This document shows, one piece after another, positions 63,173 through 64,000 of a stretch of DNA of 64,000 nucleotides. Below the pieces are notes generated by a model, which ran no database searches, was not told the DNA's origin, and worked only from the letters and a program-made list of their open reading frames with translations. The stretch is from contig NZ_CP012946.1 in NCBI RefSeq assembly GCF_001402875.1, forward strand, positions 2,520,001 through 2,584,000, in the 5' to 3' direction. The translations under genes were made by a program, and so were the position numbers. This DNA comes from Blastochloris viridis (GTDB lineage: Bacteria > Pseudomonadota > Alphaproteobacteria > Rhizobiales > Xanthobacteraceae). Each line of letters begins with the position of its first letter. The stretch's first letter is position 1.

Positions 63173-64000
63173 ATGCGAACTGACGCCCGTCCCGTCCGCT
63201 TGACGGATTATCGCCCCCCCGACTGGCTGGTTGATCAGGTCGAACTCGATTTCCGCCTGCATCCGACGGACACGCGGGTCACGGCCAAGCTGTCGCTCAG
63301 GCCCAACCCGGCCGGACGGCTCGACGCGCCGATCGTGCTCGACGGCGACGGCCTGACCCTGACCGGCCTCGCCCTGGACGACTGGCCGCTCGGACCCAAC
63401 GCCTTCGAGGTCACGCCAAACGCGCTGACCATTCCGGTGCCGCCGCCGCGGCCGCTGGTGCTGACCATCTCGACCCGGATCGATCCCTCCGCCAACACCC
63501 AGTTGATGGGGCTCTACCGCTCGCGCGGCACCTATTGCACCCAGTGCGAGGCCGAGGGCTTCCGCCGCATCACCTATTTTCCCGACCGCCCCGACGTGCT
63601 GGCGGTCTACACCACCCGCATCGAGGCCGAGCGCGCCGAGGCGCCGGTGCTGCTCGCCAACGGCAATCTGGTCGAGGCCGGCGACGTTCCCGGCACCTCG
63701 CGCCACTTCGCAGTGTGGCGCGATCCCTTCCCCAAGCCGTGCTATTTGTTCGCCCTGGTCGGCGGCAGCCTCGCCGCGGTGCGCGACCGCTTCGTCACCG
63801 CCTCGGGGCGGACGGTCGAGCTTGCCATCTATGTCGAGCCCGGCAACGAGGGCCGCTGCAGCTACGCCATGGACGCGCTGAAACGCGCCATGCGCTGGGA
63901 CGAGACCGCGTTCGGCCGCGAATACGATCTCGACGTGTTCAATATCGTCGCCGTGTCCGACTTCAACATGGGCGCGATGGAGAACAAGGGCCTCAATATC
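63173..64000 (+). CDS. pepN: Aminopeptidase N, 5' part (runs off window)
   Basis: The first 276 residues of an M1 metallopeptidase of the E. coli PepN type; full length would be about 870-880 aa. The N-terminus (MRTDARPVRLTDYRPPDWLV) and the following beta-sandwich (VDQVELDFRLHPTDTRVTAKL) fit the family. The substrate-binding GAMENKGLNI motif lies at the very end of the window. The zinc-binding HEXXH is downstream and out of view. It would cleave N-terminal residues from peptides in the cytoplasm. Confidence 0.95.
   Translation, partial: MRTDARPVRLTDYRPPDWLVDQVELDFRLHPTDTRVTAKLSLRPNPAGRLDAPIVLDGDGLTLTGLALDDWPLGPNAFEVTPNALTIPVPPPRPLVLTISTRIDPSANTQLMGLYRSRGTYCTQCEAEGFRRITYFPDRPDVLAVYTTRIEAERAEAPVLLANGNLVEAGDVPGTSRHFAVWRDPFPKPCYLFALVGGSLAAVRDRFVTASGRTVELAIYVEPGNEGRCSYAMDALKRAMRWDETAFGREYDLDVFNIVAVSDFNMGAMENKGLNI

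Overview
This is a GC-rich chromosomal window from a diazotrophic alphaproteobacterium. The most likely placement is Hyphomicrobiales near Bradyrhizobium, Rhodopseudomonas, Blastochloris or Rhodoplanes. The reasons are a fixR-nifA gene pair with a cysteine-type (oxygen-labile) NifA, a Bradyrhizobium-style porin, and REP-like intergenic palindromes of the type common in that order. The genus cannot be fixed from the window alone.

Positions 1-24.8 kb hold part of a nitrogen-fixation cluster. On the + strand are the 3' end of nifQ and then a sigma-54-type promoter followed by iscA-nifU(short)-nifS-nifV-nifW, which supply Fe-S clusters, homocitrate and nitrogenase protection. A non-nif block interrupts this: an outer-membrane porin, ureE, hupE and pobA. 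On the - strand follow fixR-nifA, then nifB-fdx-LRV-nifZ-nifT. Perfect NifA upstream activator sequences (TGT-N10-ACA) stand before nifB (three) and before fixR (one), so NifA probably drives its own operon as well as nifB. At 16.9-24.8 kb on the + strand is a two-gene operon. It has a very large NifJ-type pyruvate:ferredoxin oxidoreductase (1659 aa, with an extra C-terminal ferredoxin tail), translationally coupled to a 946-aa single-chain fusion of both NfnB-like and NfnA-like subunits. Together they look like an NAD(P)H- and 2-oxoacid-linked source of low-potential electrons for nitrogenase. The structural genes nifHDK and nifEN lie outside the window.

Positions 25-50 kb are a mixed housekeeping and accessory region. 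It holds a lone receiver protein, a peptide-type ABC binding protein, an M20 amidohydrolase, a TusA-like protein, an orphan CysA ATPase, an MFS transporter, an ABC-F ATPase, a TAXI-type binding protein, a Sel1-repeat protein, a GGDEF-EAL protein and RlpA. It also holds a tRNA-Ile(CAU), a SIMPL-domain protein, an HtrA-like protein without its catalytic triad, two low-complexity secreted proteins, a RecD-like helicase, a TSUP permease and dusA. A solitary AT-rich DUF4062-like gene at 46.0-46.8 kb stands out as foreign.

Positions 50-58 kb on the - strand hold an AI-2E family permease, then (reading upstream) a membrane-bound biotin-dependent decarboxylase operon under an IclR-type regulator. It has a carboxyltransferase, a biotin carrier, two different OadB ion-pump subunits, two OadG subunits and a 45-aa one-helix protein. 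The doubling of the pump and anchor subunits is unusual. The window ends with a bifunctional acyltransferase/acyl-ACP synthetase, a CDF metal exporter, a zinc alcohol dehydrogenase and the 5' part of pepN.

Four copies of a roughly 180-230 bp double-hairpin intergenic repeat, and two copies of a second shorter repeat, are scattered through the window.
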